Source: Aradus depressus (Eukaryota; Arthropoda; Insecta; Hemiptera; Aradidae). From it: DNA of 64,000 nucleotides. Positions 62,140 to 64,000 of this stretch are shown one piece after another. The DNA lies in assembly GCA_963662175.1 (NCBI GenBank), contig OY759215.1, positions 15,427,079-15,491,078 on the forward strand, in the 5' to 3' direction. Under the pieces are notes generated by a model. The model saw only the letters and a list, made by a program, of their open reading frames with translations, ran no database searches and was not told the DNA's origin. The position numbers were made by a program, and so were the translations under genes. Within the stretch, counting starts at the first letter, position 1. Every line of letters starts with the position of its first letter.

Positions 62140-62565
62140 AAATGAGTGTTGAAATTCATTGAGTGGTGGTTTACTGAAGGACAGGCGTTGCGCGTTACGA
62201 TGGGAAGCGCTCTGGCTCCCAAGAGGTGGCTTGCTATCCGTTGTGACAACTCTCCCTAGACTTGGTGCTAGGCTGTCTGGTTGTCCAACCCTCCACCTTT
62301 ACCTACCATCCAAGGACCTCTTCTTCCTAGACTCAACGCTACCACTGGAGAGTGTCCGACACTTTTCACCATATCTTTCCGTCGCTACCACTAATCCTGT
62401 TTCGGAAATGCTAATGTCCATAGCAGCCGATGCGTAAAAAAAACAAAAAAAAAACACTAGTATGAAACGAATTTGAGGGGGGAGAGGGAGGTGGTTGGTA
62501 TAAGAGTCCTGTTATGGCCACATCATATATATTTCTTATTATGTCTGTTAACATAACTTTTGACC
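62140..62565 (+). repeat. LINE-A 3' UTR
   Basis: Includes all words listed for 60858-61112 from 62293 onward, with an extra GC-rich upstream part (62155-62290) not kept in the other copy. It ends in AT-rich sequence after GGCCACATCATATATATTTC. Confidence 0.7.
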
Positions 62566-62717
62566 AGAAAAATATGTTTTGCACAAATATATAAAAGAAA
62601 GATCCTGCTCCAGTCTCTGTTTGAGTCACCCCCAGGATTGGCGCACCAAGGCTGTAGTGTACAACCCCGGAACAATGCACAAGGCCTTCCTTGGTGATTC
62701 TTCACTAGCTTCAAAAT

Positions 62718-62906
62718 GTGAGCTGGGAAAAGAGGATCACCCAGTTCATCGTGGATTTTGTGATTCCTGATAAACCAGAATGCATTTGTTGCTGTTCGGA
62801 GTATTTTCGTGTTAGTGCTCCTGGTACCAATCCAGACTGGACAGGCGTATGTTTAGAAGTGGAAGTAGAAGTGCCTTGCATAGCAGAATGGTGCATGTAT
62901 GTTTAA
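62718..62906 (+). CDS. Unassigned cysteine-containing open frame
   Basis: About 60 codons, open from a GTG, no ATG at the start; ends TAA. Contains PECICCCSEYFRVSAPGTNP and VCLEVEVEVPCIAEWCMYV. The composition looks protein-like but no family was recognised. Could be an exon or transposon remnant. Overlapping frames on both strands weaken the case. Confidence 0.2.
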   Translation: MSWEKRITQFIVDFVIPDKPECICCCSEYFRVSAPGTNPDWTGVCLEVEVEVPCIAEWCMYV

Positions 62907-63479
62907 GTGGCGTCTTTCTGTTTATGAGAGGGTAAAGTTGACTATGCTTGCTGTAGTTTTCTGTTAATGTTTAGTTGCCATGTGAGTCCTGTACAAAAAG
63001 TACTCCAAGATAGGGCACACCCACCTCCTTAGGATTACACAGAATCGACGGAAAGCGAAAGTCTTAGCTTCATTTTGAAAACCAGTGCGAAACTTGTGTC
63101 AGGGCTTCTTCGAGACGGATAGGACACTATGCTGACGTCGATCATTCTATCTTTTGTTCTCTGTTATCAAAAACAATACATTTTTCAATATGATACCAGA
63201 AGAGTGCCAGCCAACTCATTACTCTAATGTATTATTCTCCTGTATCCTCATTACTCTGGATGGAATACACGTGCTTCTTAGAAGTAATTTCTCATATTGT
63301 TCAAAGACAATATCAATTACGATAATTTTCTTTTCTTATCAAACAAAAAGCATCAATTTGGTTTGCTAATCGTCCTCTACGTTATTTTCGTCTCTCGATA
63401 TATGACTCAAGCCAATTCCGTTTTATTTTTCAAATTAAATTAAGTATTTAATTATACTATCCTCTTCACTATCCCCTTG
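62907..63479. other. No gene seen
   Basis: Unassigned; no recognised repeat. Confidence 0.4.
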
Positions 63480-64000
63480 GCTTTGCGTAGTACAAGGGAA
63501 TTTATGTAATCAGAAATTCGATGCCCCTTGATTCCATAAATAAAAAAAATATATTCTGTCTGAGTGTGAGTCTACGTGTATCTGTGAACACGGAAGAACG
63601 AATGCATCGACACTTATTTCATTTATGTAAATTCTAAGCTCGCTAAGGCATCTATTGATTTTCAGCCGAAGGGGAGTTGGAATTAGAAGAGAAGGCTGAA
63701 CTCACAAACCATAATAACTGCCAAAAGCATGAATATATCGACACGAAATTTTATATGTGAATTCAGAACCCCCTAACAACGACACCTATTGTTTTTCAGC
63801 TGAATTGATCTAAAGGGGGGAGATTTAACATAAAAGCTCTAATAACTGCCGATAGAATCAATGTACCGACACAAACGTTTATATGTATGGCCAAAACCCC
63901 ATAAGGACTACACATATAGATTTTCCGCCAAATCGGCTAAAGGGGTGGGGGGATTACGAGAAAGGCTTAACACAAAAACTCTAATAACTGCCGTTGTAAT
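63480..64000 (+). repeat. Family X copy running off the window
   Basis: 5' block (ACAAGGGAATTTATGTAATC), then units beginning near 63712, 63838 and 63980, continuing past the window end. Confidence 0.75.

Overview
The window looks like repeat-rich, AT-rich nuclear DNA of an invertebrate, most likely an arthropod. The transposon families present (R1-clade and Jockey-like LINEs, BEL/Pao and Gypsy-like LTR elements, mariner, pogo and hAT MITEs, tRNA-derived SINEs) fit an insect or crustacean; the species cannot be named from the sequence. I found no convincing host protein-coding gene. Nearly every recognisable coding stretch belongs to a mobile element, and most other short open frames are chance frames in AT-rich DNA.

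Layout: 1-4200 holds a mariner-type MITE, a hAT-type MITE with a perfect 8-bp target duplication, a short tandem repeat and four SINE pieces. 4195-11171 is a minus-strand Gypsy-like LTR element with nearly identical LTRs, a tRNA-Lys primer site, an intact gag, a retroviral-type slippery heptamer and a pol region deleted down to a G-patch and an integrase C-terminus. 11.2-39.4 kb is a mosaic of SINEs, a dispersed repeat with internal 140-bp units (family X), a second dispersed repeat (family Y), Jockey-like LINE remnants (one carrying a nested pogo-like MITE), a 43-bp minisatellite and a long palindrome. 39405-43892 is a GC-richer R1-clade LINE flanked by a 14-bp target duplication and broken at five places. 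44-51.6 kb is again SINE, family X, family Y and foldback repeats. 51592-58639 is a minus-strand BEL/Pao element, 450-bp LTRs differing at three positions, coding capacity intact except for one frame break in gag. 58.8-59.4 kb is a second hAT-like MITE with its own internal hairpin. The rest holds family X, LINE 3' ends and one SINE piece.

Two recent LTR insertions (BEL/Pao and the Gypsy-like element) contrast with heavily decayed LINEs. The Gypsy-like element has no reverse transcriptase or integrase core, so its recent movement implies that an autonomous relative supplied enzymes. Its gag, slippery site and G-patch arrangement is the most unusual system here. All coordinates of repeats were set by eye, and edges may be off by several bases.
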